Of a stretch of DNA of 64,000 bases, positions 6,983 to 16,185 are shown one piece after another (positions within the stretch are counted from its first letter, which is position 1; each line of letters starts with the position of its first letter). Below the pieces are notes generated by a model. The model was not told the DNA's origin. It saw nothing but the letters and a program-made list of their open reading frames with translations, and made no database searches. Source of the stretch: Actinoplanes utahensis (GTDB lineage: Bacteria; Actinomycetota; Actinomycetes; Mycobacteriales; Micromonosporaceae). The stretch is from the NCBI RefSeq assembly GCF_016862455.1, contig NZ_BOMZ01000105.1, forward strand, positions 1 through 64,000, read 5' to 3'. A program made the translations under genes and the position numbers.

Positions 6983-8194
6983 GTGAAACAGCCGCTCCGA
7001 GGTGTGAGATCGTACCGCCTACCGGTGGAGGTCGTCGATCCGCTGCGGCACGGTCTGGCGGACGTCTCCTCGCGGACCATCGCGGCGATCATCGAGGAGG
7101 TCCCGGCGTACGCGGAACCGTTCGCCGGAGCGCTCGGGCTCAAGATCGCGCGCGCGGTCCGGGCCGCGCTCGGCGCCTTCCTCGACCTCGTCTCCCAGGC
7201 GGGCGGCCGGACCGGCCCGGAGACCGGCGCCCATCCCGGCACCCCGATGGGGGCAGCGGTCGAGGCCGCGTACGCGCTCGGCCGCGGCGAGGCCCGCAAC
7301 GGCCGGAGCCTGGACGCGCTGCTCGCCGCCTACCGGGTCGGCGCCCGGGTGGCGTGGCGGGAGCTGGCCGCGATCAGCGTGGCGGCCGGCCAGCCCTCCG
7401 CGACCATCGCCGACTTCGCCGAACTCGTCTTCGCCTACATCGACGAGCTGTCCGCGGCGAGTGTCGCGGGGCACGCCGACGAGCTCGCGGCCTCCGGCCG
7501 GATCCGGCAGCGCCGCCTGCAGGAACTGGCGCAGGCACTGGCGGCGGGCGAGCCGGCGCACGTGGTGCACGGTCTGGCGGAGCAGGCCGAGTGGACGCCG
7601 CCGACGACCCTGACGGCGCTGCTGCTGCCGGAGCGGGCGGCACGCTGGGTCATCGACCTGCTCGACCGGCGGACGCTTCAGCTCGCCGACGCCGTACCCG
7701 ATCTGCCCGGGATGTCGGTCCTGCTCGTCCCCGACCCGCAGGGCGGCTCCCGCCCGACCCTCACCCGCCTGCTCACCGGTCACGGTGTGGTCATCGGCCC
7801 GGCCCGGCCCTGGGTCGAGGCGAACAGCTCGCTGGATCGGGCGATCCGGGTGCACCGGATCCATCCGCCGGCCGGGGGCGCCGTCGTCGACACCGAGGAC
7901 CATCTGGCCGAGGTCGTGATCACCGCCGATCCGAGCGCGCTGGAGGATCTGCGGGCCTGGGCGCTCGCCCCGCTCGCCGGGGAGCGGGGCGCGGCCGCCG
8001 CCAAACTGGTCGAGACGCTGCGCAGCTGGCTGCTGCACCACGGCCGCCGCGAGGACGTCGCCGCCGAACTGTTCGTGCACCCGCAGACGGTCCGCTATCG
8101 GATGGCCCGGCTGCGCGAGCTCTACGGTGACCGTCTCCGCGACCCGCAGTGGGTCCTGGCCCTGACCATCGCCCTGGCCGTCCCCGGATCCTGA
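6983..8194 (+). CDS. PucR/CdaR-type transcriptional regulator
   Basis: A 403-residue protein starting at GTG with GAGG six bases upstream. The C-terminus (LRSWLLHHGRREDVAAELFVHPQTVRYRMARLRELYG) is the typical PucR C-terminal helix-turn-helix, found in regulators such as PucR and CdaR. The N-terminal half is helical and has no recognised sensor domain beyond that seen in actinobacterial homologues. It is divergent from the reductase-desaturase pair with a perfect palindrome between them, so it is the first candidate to control membrane lipid desaturation here. Confidence 0.85.
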   Translation: MKQPLRGVRSYRLPVEVVDPLRHGLADVSSRTIAAIIEEVPAYAEPFAGALGLKIARAVRAALGAFLDLVSQAGGRTGPETGAHPGTPMGAAVEAAYALGRGEARNGRSLDALLAAYRVGARVAWRELAAISVAAGQPSATIADFAELVFAYIDELSAASVAGHADELAASGRIRQRRLQELAQALAAGEPAHVVHGLAEQAEWTPPTTLTALLLPERAARWVIDLLDRRTLQLADAVPDLPGMSVLLVPDPQGGSRPTLTRLLTGHGVVIGPARPWVEANSSLDRAIRVHRIHPPAGGAVVDTEDHLAEVVITADPSALEDLRAWALAPLAGERGAAAAKLVETLRSWLLHHGRREDVAAELFVHPQTVRYRMARLRELYGDRLRDPQWVLALTIALAVPGS

Positions 8195-8298
8195 GGCATA
8201 TACCAAAGTCGAGGGTCATCGACCTTGGAGAACTGGCCAGGGGTCCGCACGCGGCATAGCGTCAGCCGTGCATCAGCGGACACCTGGAGGCGAGCACG

Positions 8299-8997
8299 AT
8301 GAGCGGCGGGACGACCGAGCGGACACCCACGGTGCTCACGTTCTCCCCAGCCGGCCGGGTGATCGTGCTGCTCGGCCCGGCCGCCCTCGGGATTCTGCTG
8401 GCCGTGCTGCTGCCGGTGCTGGCCCGCTGGCTGGTCGACAAGCGCTTCCCCGTCTTCGGCGTGGTGTGGAGACTGGCCTCCTCCGTCGACGCCTGGTGGG
8501 AGGTGGCCGTGCAGGCCGTCATCCTCGCTGTCCTGGGCGCGCTGGCCAGTGTCGAGATGGTGCGCCGGAGCGCCCGCGTGACGATCGCCCCCGGCGAGGT
8601 CCGCCTGCAGACCGGCGACGACGTGATCACCGTCCCGCGGACCCGGATCGACTTCGTCTTCCTGCACGGCGACCGGCTCGTGATCCTCGACCGGGAGTCA
8701 CGGCACCTGTTCCACGGCGAGCCGCAGGCCGACGGCGGCCCGCTGGAGCAGACCTTCCGGGAGTACGGCTATCCCTGGCGGGACGGCGACCCCTTCACCG
8801 AGCTCTACCAGCCCTGGGTGCCGGGCACCGGCCTGCTGCCGGTGGCCGCCGAGGCGGTCCTGTCCGCCCGCGCCGTCGCCGTCCGTAAGAAAGCCGCCCG
8901 CGAGGCCGCCGAGCTCCGCGAGTCCCTGGAGAAACTGGGCTACTCGGTCCGTGACGAGGGCGACCGGCAGTTCTGGCGCCCCCTGGTCAGCTCGTGA
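8299..8997 (+). CDS. Two-TM membrane protein, YqeB-like
   Basis: A 232-residue protein with two hydrophobic segments (about residues 20-45 and 70-93) and a soluble C-terminal part of beta then helical character. The layout, the FSPAGRVIVLLGPAALG start and the final DRQFWR motif resemble actinobacterial proteins named after Bacillus YqeB; I recall the family without knowing a function. GGAGG at 8284 precedes the ATG. Its stop overlaps the GTG of the histidine kinase (GTGA), so the two are probably co-translated and the protein may take part in that sensory system. Confidence 0.6.
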   Translation: MSGGTTERTPTVLTFSPAGRVIVLLGPAALGILLAVLLPVLARWLVDKRFPVFGVVWRLASSVDAWWEVAVQAVILAVLGALASVEMVRRSARVTIAPGEVRLQTGDDVITVPRTRIDFVFLHGDRLVILDRESRHLFHGEPQADGGPLEQTFREYGYPWRDGDPFTELYQPWVPGTGLLPVAAEAVLSARAVAVRKKAAREAAELRESLEKLGYSVRDEGDRQFWRPLVSS

Positions 8998-10448
8998 CCG
9001 CGCACCGGCTGCCGCGGGCGGCACCGGACGCCGAGCCGGGCCGGCGCGCGGGTTCCCCGACGGCCGCCGAGCCGGTCGAAGGGCTCTCCTCGGGCGCGGT
9101 GGTCGAGCCGGTCGAAGGGCTCTCCGCGGGCGCGGTGGTCGAGCCGGTCGAGGGGCCCTCCTCGGGCGCGGTGGCGTCTCCGGCGGCGGTCGAGCCGGTC
9201 GAAGTGCTTCCCGCGGGCGTGAAGGCGTCTCCGGCGGTGGGCACGCCTGCCCCGGTGCGGCGGGCGAGGCGAGGCCTGGGTGCCCGGATCCGGGGCCGCG
9301 CCTGGGACGCCACGGCGATCCTGGTGTCCTGGTTCGGTGGGCTGCTCCTGATCGGCGACGCCGCGTCGTTCCGGCACTTCTCCGACGAGGCGATGGCCCT
9401 GTTCTTCGCGCTCGGTTGCCTGTTCTCCCTGACGCTGTGGTGGCGGCGCCGCCATCCGACGCGCGTCGCGGTGTTCCTCGCGGTCGCGGCTCTGGCCACC
9501 GACGGGGCCGGCATCGCCGCGCTGATCGCGTACTACACGGTCGTCTCCCGCCGGCGCGGCCGGGATGTCGTCGTGGCCACCGTGGTCAACCTCGTGGGCG
9601 CGACCGCCTACCTGTTCCTGTTCCCGGATCCGTCCGTGCCGTGGCCCTTCGGTCTCCTGCTGGCAGTCGCGTTCATCGCCTCCACTCTGGCGGCCGGGAT
9701 GGCCGCCCGCTCGCGGCGGGAGCTGATCGAGTCGTTGCGGGAGCGGGCCGCCCGCGCCGAGGAGGAGGCGCGGCTGCGCGCCGACCGGCTCCGCGCGCTG
9801 GAGCGGGAGCGGATCGCCCGGGAGATGCACGACGCGCTCGCCCACCGGATCTCCATGGTCAGCCTGCACGCCGGCGCGCTGCAGATCCGCCCCGATCTCA
9901 CGCCCGGCGAGGTGGCCCGGGCCGCCACCACGATCCGTGACAGTGCCCATCACGCCCTCGAGGACCTGCGCGAGATCCTCGGCGTGCTGCGGGCCGGCCC
10001 GGGTGACGCGCTGCGTCCCCAGCCCGGCCTGGAGCACCTGGGTGAGCTGGTGGCGGAGGCCGAGCGGGCGGGTGTGCGGGTCGATCTCCGCGACCGTCTG
10101 GGCGACCGTCCGGTCAGCGGCTCGCTGGGCCGCACCGTCTACCGTCTCGTCCAGGAGGGCCTGACCAACGCCGGGAAGCACGCCGGCGGGGCCCTCGTGA
10201 CGGTGCTGCTCGACCGGGCTCCCGACGGCGCGTTGCACGTCCTGGTCTCGAATCCGCTGTTGCCGGGGCCCCGCGCCGGCAGCGGGCGGACCGAGGTGCC
10301 CGGGGCGGGCAGCGGCCTCGTCGGGCTGGCCGAGCGGGTCGATCTGCTCGACGGGCGGATGCGGCACGGCGTCCGGGGGGACCCGCGGACCGGTCTCACC
10401 TTCGATCTGGAAGCCTGGTTGCCATGGCCGACACCGTCCGGGTCCTGA
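8994..10448 (+). CDS. NarL-type sensor histidine kinase with repetitive N-terminus
   Basis: A 484-residue kinase. Residues about 20-80 are a tandem-repeat leader (VEPVEGLSSGAV-like units, about four copies) rich in Pro, Ser and Gly. Residues about 100-240 hold four to five membrane segments. The dimerisation motif RERIAREMHDALAHRISMVS gives His279 as the phosphorylated residue. The C-terminus holds the HATPase part (TVYRLVQEGLTNAGKHAGG and GSGLVGLAERV). It starts at GTG overlapping the previous stop and overlaps the next gene, its response regulator, by 25 bp. The N-terminal repeat is unusual and may be a recent expansion; a later start would remove it. Confidence 0.85.
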   Translation: MTAHRLPRAAPDAEPGRRAGSPTAAEPVEGLSSGAVVEPVEGLSAGAVVEPVEGPSSGAVASPAAVEPVEVLPAGVKASPAVGTPAPVRRARRGLGARIRGRAWDATAILVSWFGGLLLIGDAASFRHFSDEAMALFFALGCLFSLTLWWRRRHPTRVAVFLAVAALATDGAGIAALIAYYTVVSRRRGRDVVVATVVNLVGATAYLFLFPDPSVPWPFGLLLAVAFIASTLAAGMAARSRRELIESLRERAARAEEEARLRADRLRALERERIAREMHDALAHRISMVSLHAGALQIRPDLTPGEVARAATTIRDSAHHALEDLREILGVLRAGPGDALRPQPGLEHLGELVAEAERAGVRVDLRDRLGDRPVSGSLGRTVYRLVQEGLTNAGKHAGGALVTVLLDRAPDGALHVLVSNPLLPGPRAGSGRTEVPGAGSGLVGLAERVDLLDGRMRHGVRGDPRTGLTFDLEAWLPWPTPSGS

Positions 10449-11224
10449 TCGCCGACGACGACCCGCTGGTGCGGGTCGGTCTGTCGCTGGTGCTGGGGGC
10501 GGCTCCCGAGATCCGGATCGTCGGGGAGGCGGGTGACGGCGCGGAGGCGGTCGAGATGTGCCGCGGCCTGCAGCCGGACGTCGTGCTGATGGATGTGCGG
10601 ATGCCGCGGATGGACGGGCTCGCCGCGACCGAGGCGCTACGGCGCGACGGCCCGGCGCCGGCGATCATCGTGCTGACCACTTTCGACACCGACGAGAACC
10701 TGCTCGGCGCGCTGCGGCTCGGTGCGAACGGCTTCCTGCTCAAGGACATCGCGCCCACCGAGATCCTGAACGCGGTCCGCCGTGCGGCCGCGGGCGAGTC
10801 GATCCTGGCGCCGGCCGTGGTGCCACGCCTGATCGACTACGCGGTCGGCCGCGGCGGCGACGGCGGCTCCGGTCGTGACGACGGCAGTGATCTCGGCGGC
10901 GGGGCCGCCCGGGTGGGCGGGGTCGGGGAGTCCGGCCGTGGCGCCGGCGCCGGTGGGACGGGCGCCGGTCGCGGTGACGCCGGTCGCGGTGACGGCGGGC
11001 GGGCCGCGGAGGCGAGGCGGAACGCGCGGGCGGCACTGGGGCGGCTGTCCGAGCGGGAGCGGGAGGTGGCCGAGGCGGTGGCGACCGGGCGGTCCAATGC
11101 CGAGATCAGTGGCGAACTGCACATGAGTGTCCCGACGGTGAAGGCGTATGTCTCGCGGATCCTGGACAAACTCGGGTGCGGCAACCGGGTGCAGATCGCG
11201 ATTCTCATCCACGAGGCCCGATGA
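10424..11224 (+). CDS. NarL/FixJ-family response regulator
   Basis: A 266-residue two-component regulator. The receiver has the acidic DDD pocket at residues 11-13, phosphoacceptor Asp57 (VVLMDVRMP) and Lys107. The C-terminal LuxR-type helix-turn-helix (LSEREREVAEAVATGRSNAEI, then VKAYVSRILDKLG) is at about 208-260. Between them, residues about 142-197 are a Gly/Arg/Asp-rich linker (GGDGGSGRDDGSDLGGG and GAGRGDAGRGDGG), far longer than the usual 15-25 residues. It is translated in overlap with the kinase gene. Targets are unknown; the kinase-regulator operon and the upstream membrane protein are the first candidates. Confidence 0.9.
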   Translation: MADTVRVLIADDDPLVRVGLSLVLGAAPEIRIVGEAGDGAEAVEMCRGLQPDVVLMDVRMPRMDGLAATEALRRDGPAPAIIVLTTFDTDENLLGALRLGANGFLLKDIAPTEILNAVRRAAAGESILAPAVVPRLIDYAVGRGGDGGSGRDDGSDLGGGAARVGGVGESGRGAGAGGTGAGRGDAGRGDGGRAAEARRNARAALGRLSEREREVAEAVATGRSNAEISGELHMSVPTVKAYVSRILDKLGCGNRVQIAILIHEAR

Positions 11225-11360
11225 AAGTGACGGGGGTCGTGAGGGTCGTTACACGAGTTGGCTTCCGGGTGTGACACGGGCTAACCTGGGGCTCGCCGCA
11301 AAGCCCACTGATTAAGTATGTTTTGCGACGCTCGTCACAACTGCTGACCAGGGTGTTCAC

Positions 11361-12596
11361 GTGATCGAAATAAGCGGTCTACGTAAAACGTACCGCTCGA
11401 AGAGGGGTTCCGTCGTCGCTGTCGACGGTGTCGACCTCAGCGTCGGCGAGGGCGAGGTCTTCGGTGTGCTGGGGCGCAGCGGAGCGGGCAAGAGCACCCT
11501 TCTCCGGTGCGTCAACATGCTGGAACGCCCGGACGCCGGCACCGTCACGGTCGGCGGGCTCGAGCTGACCGCGCTGGGCGGCAAGCAGCTGCGGATCGCC
11601 CGGCACGGCATCGGGATGATCCACCAGCACTTCGCGCTGCTGTCGTCGCGGACCGTCGCGGGAAACGTGGCGTTCGCCCTGGAGGTCATCGGCACCCCGC
11701 GGGCCGAGCGCAAGGCCCGCGTCGCCGAGTTGCTCGAGCTGGTGGGGCTGACCGATCGCGCCGAGGCGTACCCCGCTCAGCTCTCCGGTGGGCAGAAGCA
11801 GCGGGTCGGGATCGCCCGTGCGCTCGCCGCGCGGCCCCGGGTTCTGCTCTCGGATGAGGCGACCTCGGCGCTCGACCCGGAGACCACCGACTCGATCCTG
11901 CGGCTGCTGCTCGACCTCAACCGCCGGCTGGGGCTGACCATCCTGCTGATCACGCACGAGATGACCGTGGTGAAGCGGATCTGCACCTCGGCGGCGGTGA
12001 TGCGGGACGGGCGGTTCGTCGAGTCCGGCACGATCGCCGATCTGCTCCGCCGGCCCGACTCCGAGCTGGCTCGCGACCTGTTCCCGCTGGACACCGCCAC
12101 CACGGCGGTCCTCGGCTCCGCGCCGGTGCGTTCCGGACCGGCAGCGCCCCAAGGCGCGACGGCGAACGGCGTGACGGCGAACGCCGCGACGGCGAACGGC
12201 GTGACGGCGAACGCCGCGGCCACGACGGGCGCGGCGGCGGTCGGTGCGGCCACGACGGGCGCGGCGACGGTCGGTGCGGCCACGACGGGCCCGGCGACGG
12301 TCGGTGCGACGGCGGCTGGTGCGACGGCGGTCGGCGGGACGTCGGCCGGTGCGGGGGTCGCGGTGGCGGACGGTGAGGTCACGATCGTGGACATCACCGT
12401 CAGTGGGCCCGCGGCGGACGAGCCGATCATCGCCGAGCTGGCCCGGCGGTTCGACGTGGACGTGCGTATTCTCGGCGGGTCGGTGGAGACCCTCGCCACG
12501 ACGCGGGCCGGGCGCTGGCGTCTGGCCCTGCCCGGCCGGGCGGACGACAACCGGGCCGCCCTCGAATACCTGCGTGAGCGCGGAGTCACCCGATGA
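11361..12596 (+). CDS. metN: Methionine ABC importer ATP-binding protein
   Basis: A 411-residue ATPase of the D/L-methionine uptake system. Walker A (GRSGAGKST, about 39-47), the [15 protein letters not shown] signature and [12 protein letters not shown] are intact. The C-terminal NIL domain (about 335-411, [20 protein letters not shown]), which binds methionine and inhibits transport in this family, is also present. Between them is a low-complexity stretch of about 70 residues (repeats of [19 protein letters not shown]); typical MetN proteins are about 340 residues. The gene starts at GTG, overlaps metI by 4 bp, and is followed by metQ, which supports the call. I found no SAM riboswitch in the 136 bp upstream. 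Confidence 0.93.
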   Translation: MIEISGLRKTYRSKRGSVVAVDGVDLSVGEGEVFGVLGRSGAGKSTLLRCVNMLERPDAGTVTVGGLELTALGGKQLRIARHGIGMIHQHFALLSSRTVAGNVAFALEVIGTPRAERKARVAELLELVGLTDRAEAYPAQLSGGQKQRVGIARALAARPRVLLSDEATSALDPETTDSILRLLLDLNRRLGLTILLITHEMTVVKRICTSAAVMRDGRFVESGTIADLLRRPDSELARDLFPLDTATTAVLGSAPVRSGPAAPQGATANGVTANAATANGVTANAAATTGAAAVGAATTGAATVGAATTGPATVGATAAGATAVGGTSAGAGVAVADGEVTIVDITVSGPAADEPIIAELARRFDVDVRILGGSVETLATTRAGRWRLALPGRADDNRAALEYLRERGVTR

Positions 12597-13249
12597 CCTG
12601 GTCCGAAGTCCTGGAACTGCTGAACCTGGGCGCCCAGGAGACCGGCTGGATGGTCGGCGTCTCGGCGCTGCTCACCGCGGTCGGCGGCCTGCTCGTCGGG
12701 GTGCTGCTGGTGCTCACCGCCCGGGGCGGGCTGCTCCCGGCGCCGCCGGTCAACGCGGTCCTCGGCCTGATCGTCAACGTGGGCCGGTCCCTGCCGTTCA
12801 TCATCCTGCTGGTGGCGGTCATCCCGTTCACCCGGGCGGTGGTCGGCACCACGATCGGCACCGACGCGGCGATCGTCCCGTTGACCATCGGCGCCATCCC
12901 GTTCTTCGCCCGGATCGTCGAGTCGGCGTTGCGGGAGGTGCCGGCGGACGTGGTCGCCGCGGCCACCGCGATGGGCGCCACCCGGCGGCAGATCGTCGGC
13001 AAGGTGCTGCTCCGTGAGGCGCTGCCGGCTCTGGTGGCCGGTCTGACGATCACGGTGATCGCGCTGGTCGGCTATTCGGCGATGGCCGGTGTGGTCGGCG
13101 GCGGCGGTCTCGGCGACCTGGCGATCCGGTACGGCTACCAGCGCTTCGAGACCGAGGTCATGATCGCCACCGTGGTCGCCCTCGTGGTCTTCGTCCAGCT
13201 CGTTCAAATGGTGGGTGACCTGCTCGTCCGCAGGCTGTCCCACCGCTGA
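12593..13249 (+). CDS. metI: Methionine ABC importer permease
   Basis: A 218-residue inner-membrane permease with five hydrophobic segments. The cytoplasmic coupling loop ([25 protein letters not shown]) has the EAA-like form typical of MetI. Length matches the family (about 217). Its ATG overlaps the metN stop (ATGA), and metQ follows after 75 bp. Confidence 0.93.
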   Translation: MTWSEVLELLNLGAQETGWMVGVSALLTAVGGLLVGVLLVLTARGGLLPAPPVNAVLGLIVNVGRSLPFIILLVAVIPFTRAVVGTTIGTDAAIVPLTIGAIPFFARIVESALREVPADVVAAATAMGATRRQIVGKVLLREALPALVAGLTITVIALVGYSAMAGVVGGGGLGDLAIRYGYQRFETEVMIATVVALVVFVQLVQMVGDLLVRRLSHR

Positions 13250-13324
13250 TCCCGGATCCCGGCCTCGGCCGCTCCGGAGTCCGTCCCAATTCCTGCAAAA
13301 CCCATCGATGTGAAAGGTTCACTC

Positions 13325-14146
13325 ATGCGCCGCCGCTCCCTCGCCGCCGTCCTGGCCGCCGCCACCCTCACCCTGGGCCTGGCCGCCTGCGGCTCGTCCG
13401 ACGACAGCGCGGCCACGTCGACCGACACCCTCACGGTCGGCGTCAGCCCGGTCCCGCACGGCGAGATCCTCAAATACGTCGCGGAGAACCTGGCCGCCAA
13501 AGAGGGCCTGAAGCTCGAGATCAAAGAGTTCAACGACTACATCCAGCCGAACGTGGCCCTGAGCGAGAAGCAGCTCGACGCCAACTACTTCCAGCACATC
13601 CCGTACCTGGAGGAGGAAGTCGCGGCTAAGGGCTACAAGTTCACCGCGCTCAAGCCGGTGCACATCGAGCCGCTCGGCGTCTACTCCAAGACCGTCAAGA
13701 GCATCGCCGAGGTGCCGTCCGGCGGCGTCGTCGGCATCCCGAACGACCCGTCGAACTCGGGCCGGGCCCTCAACCTGCTCGCCAAGAACGGCCTGCTCAC
13801 GCTGAAGGACGGCGTCGGCGTCAAGGCGACCGAGAAGGACATCACCGCGAACCCGAAGAACCTCCAGTTCAAGGCCCTCGAGGCGGCCCAGCTGCCGCGC
13901 AGCCTGGAGGACACCGCGATCTCGGTGATCAACGGCAACTACGCGATCGAGACCGGCCTCAAGCCGGCCACCGACTCGCTCGCGCTGGAGACCGGCGAGA
14001 ACAACCCGTACGCGAACCTGGTCGTGGTCCGCGCCGGTGAGGAGACCGACCCGCGGGTGGTCAAGCTGGAGAAGCTGCTGCACTCCGCCGAGGTCAAGAA
14101 GTTCATCGAGGACAAGTACCAGGGCTCCGTCCTCGCCGCGTTCTGA
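13325..14146 (+). CDS. metQ: Methionine-binding lipoprotein
   Basis: A 273-residue NlpA-type lipoprotein. The leader ends in a lipobox (TLGLAACGSS), so the mature protein should be lipid-anchored outside the membrane. Family features include TVGVSPVPHGEILKYV near the N-terminus, the DYIQPNVAL and NYFQHIPYL motifs, and GIPNDPSNSGRAL. I chose the ATG at 13325 because GTGAAAGG ends seven bases upstream; the in-frame GTG at 13310 would overlap that site. It is the last gene of the operon and is followed by a strong hairpin. Confidence 0.93.
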   Translation: MRRRSLAAVLAAATLTLGLAACGSSDDSAATSTDTLTVGVSPVPHGEILKYVAENLAAKEGLKLEIKEFNDYIQPNVALSEKQLDANYFQHIPYLEEEVAAKGYKFTALKPVHIEPLGVYSKTVKSIAEVPSGGVVGIPNDPSNSGRALNLLAKNGLLTLKDGVGVKATEKDITANPKNLQFKALEAAQLPRSLEDTAISVINGNYAIETGLKPATDSLALETGENNPYANLVVVRAGEETDPRVVKLEKLLHSAEVKKFIEDKYQGSVLAAF

Positions 14147-14158
14147 TCCGTCCGGTAC

Positions 14159-14188
14159 GCCGCCGCACCTGTCCACAGGTGCGGCGGC
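14159..14188 (+). terminator. Terminator of the metN-metI-metQ operon
   Basis: A perfect 14-bp stem (GCCGCCGCACCTGT with ACAGGTGCGGCGGC) separated by CC and followed by GTTTCCTT, starting 12 bp after the metQ stop. Confidence 0.9.
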
Positions 14189-14229
14189 GTTTCCTTGCCG
14201 GGGGACGGCGCCGGGAGGATGATCGGTGC

Positions 14230-14415
14230 ATGGCTGAGGAGAGCGGGCCCAGCGAGGCCGTCATCGCACGTGCGCGCAGCGAGCGCTTCGGCGCCCTGCC
14301 GCCGCGGATCCACCCCGGCGACCAGGTCGAGCTCGTCGAGACCCGCCGGCTGGACGCCCGTCCCGCCACCGCTCTCAGCCTGGAGCAGGAGCGCGCCCTG
14401 CACACGGCGGCCTGA
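14230..14415 (+). CDS. Small hypothetical protein
   Basis: A 61-residue reading frame starting at ATG with GGGAGG about 12 bases upstream. It is charged and polar, with a Pro-rich centre (RFGALPPRIHPGDQVELVETRR), and has no membrane segment or known motif. The codon pattern is GC-rich at third positions, as in real genes here. It lies between the met operon terminator and the convergent alanine dehydrogenase gene, only 6 bp from the latter's stop. It could be a real small gene or chance. Confidence 0.4.
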   Translation: MAEESGPSEAVIARARSERFGALPPRIHPGDQVELVETRRLDARPATALSLEQERALHTAA

Positions 14416-14421
14416 GCCGGG

Positions 14422-15537
14422 TCAGGCCAGGACCGCGCTGATCTTCTCGGTGGGCAGCCCGAGGGCCGATCCGACCAGGTCGTTGGTGAGCGCGCCGGCG
14501 TGCACGTTGAGGCCGAGCGCGAGGGCCGGGTCGGCGCGCAGCGCCTCGCGCCAGCCCAGGTCGGCGAGGCGCAGGGCGTACGGCAGGGTGGCGTTGGTCA
14601 GGGCGTACGTCGAGGTGTTCGGCACCGCGCCGGGCATGTTGGCCACGCAGTAGAAGACCGAGTCGTGAACCCGGTACACCGGGTTCTGGTGGGTGGTCGG
14701 CCGAGAGTCCTCGAAGCAGCCGCCCTGGTCGATCGCGATGTCGACCAGCACCGAGCCGGGCTTCATCCGCTTGACCAGCTCGTTGCCGACCAGTTTCGGG
14801 GCCTTCGCGCCGGGCACCAGCACCGCGCCGATCACCATGTCGGCGGCGAGGACCGACTGCTCGATCGCGTACGAGCTGGACACCAGCGTCTTCACCCGCC
14901 CGCCGAACCGCGCGTCGATCTGCCGCAGCCGCGGGATGCTCAAGTCCAGCACGGTCACGTCAGCGCCGAGGCCGAGGGCGATGGTCGCCGCGTTCACCCC
15001 GGACACACCACCACCGATGATCGTGATGTTGGCGGGCGCCACCCCGGGCACCCCGCCCGGCAGCACGCCGCGACCGCCGCTGTTGCTCATCAAGCTGTAC
15101 GCGCCGACCTGCGGAGCCAGCCGCCCGGCGACCTCGGACATCGGCGCGAGCAACGGCAGGGAACCGTCGGCGAGCTGCACGGTCTCGTACGCGATGGCGG
15201 TCGTCCCGCTGTTCAGCAGCGCTTTCGTCCCGTCCGGGTCGGCTGCCAGATGCAGATAGGTGAAGAGGATCTGACCGTCGCGCAGCCGGTGGTACTCCTC
15301 GGCGATCGGCTCCTTCACCTTGAGGATCATGTCGGCGGCGTCCCAAACCGCGTCCGCGCCGGGGAGGATGGCCGCGCCGGCCGCCACGTAGTCGTCGTCG
15401 GTGATCGCGGAACCCAGTCCGGCGCCGGTCTGCACCGACACCCGGTGCCCGTGCCGGACCGCTTCGACCACGCCGGCCGGGGTGATCGCCACCCGGTACT
15501 CGTGGTTCTTGACCTCCGCAGGCACGCCGATGTGCAT
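14422..15537 (-). CDS. ald: Alanine dehydrogenase
   Basis: A 371-residue NAD-dependent enzyme that interconverts L-alanine and pyruvate plus ammonia. It has the family N-terminus ([20 protein letters not shown]), the substrate region around Lys ([13 protein letters not shown]) and His96 ([10 protein letters not shown]), the Rossmann motif [14 protein letters not shown], and [18 protein letters not shown]. Length equals that of characterised Ald proteins. The ATG at 15537 fits the family start; longer in-frame extensions have no support. The divergent Lrp/AsnC gene 124 bp away is the usual regulator of ald in actinobacteria. Confidence 0.95.
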   Translation of the reverse strand: MHIGVPAEVKNHEYRVAITPAGVVEAVRHGHRVSVQTGAGLGSAITDDDYVAAGAAILPGADAVWDAADMILKVKEPIAEEYHRLRDGQILFTYLHLAADPDGTKALLNSGTTAIAYETVQLADGSLPLLAPMSEVAGRLAPQVGAYSLMSNSGGRGVLPGGVPGVAPANITIIGGGVSGVNAATIALGLGADVTVLDLSIPRLRQIDARFGGRVKTLVSSSYAIEQSVLAADMVIGAVLVPGAKAPKLVGNELVKRMKPGSVLVDIAIDQGGCFEDSRPTTHQNPVYRVHDSVFYCVANMPGAVPNTSTYALTNATLPYALRLADLGWREALRADPALALGLNVHAGALTNDLVGSALGLPTEKISAVLA

Positions 15538-15661
15538 GGGACTTCCTTCCGCCTTGGGTGCTGCCGTCGCTTCCGTTGGCGATAGAGTGAAACGATGTGC
15601 GGCGTACGGCAAGACGGTCGAAGATGATTCTGCCCGTGACGTCCGAGAAGCAGATGCTTCG

Positions 15662-16144
15662 ATGGTGTGGCCCCCGGTGACCGATCTGCCGAAGGATGTT
15701 CGGGGTCTCGACCACATCGACCTGGAGTTGCTGAGTCTGCTGCGGGCCGACGGCCGGATGCCCAACAACGCCCTCGCCGAACGCGTCGGCATCGCCCCGT
15801 CCACCTGCCTCACCCGGATCCGGCGGCTGCGGGAGATCGGCGCGGTCCGCGGTTTCCACGCCGACGTCGACCCCGCCTGGATCGGCCGCCCGATCCAGGC
15901 GATGATCGCCGTCCGGATCCGGCCGGACGCCCGGGAGTCCATCGGCCGGTTCGCCGAGTCGCTGGCCGGCATCCCGGCCGTCCGGGACGTCTACTTCATC
16001 TCCGGCTCCTACGACTTCCTGCTGCACGTGGCCTGCGCCGACGTCGACGACCTGCGCGCCGTCATCACCGAACGGCTCAGCGGCACCGGCCTGATCGCCG
16101 GCACCGAGACGTACCTGATCTTCGAGCACCGCCGCGGCTCCTGA
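15662..16144 (+). CDS. Lrp/AsnC-family regulator, probable ald regulator
   Basis: A 160-residue regulator. The N-terminal helix-turn-helix is at about 15-65 (LDHIDLELLSLLRADGRMPN, LAERVGIAPSTCLTRIRRL). The C-terminal RAM ligand domain is at about 80-155 (GRPIQAMIAVRI, VRDVYFISGSYDFLLHV). It is divergent from alanine dehydrogenase, and Lrp-type activators of ald in mycobacteria have this arrangement. Amino acid binding (alanine likely) would control DNA binding. Confidence 0.9.
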   Translation: MVWPPVTDLPKDVRGLDHIDLELLSLLRADGRMPNNALAERVGIAPSTCLTRIRRLREIGAVRGFHADVDPAWIGRPIQAMIAVRIRPDARESIGRFAESLAGIPAVRDVYFISGSYDFLLHVACADVDDLRAVITERLSGTGLIAGTETYLIFEHRRGS

Positions 16145-16185
16145 CCGCCGCGGCCTCCCGCCGCGACGATCTCTATGATCTGCCG

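Noticed and set aside
11225-11360. SAM riboswitch or S-box upstream of metN
   Set aside because: I looked for SAM-I, SAM-II and SAM-IV-like cores and found none of the conserved elements; only short hairpins are present.
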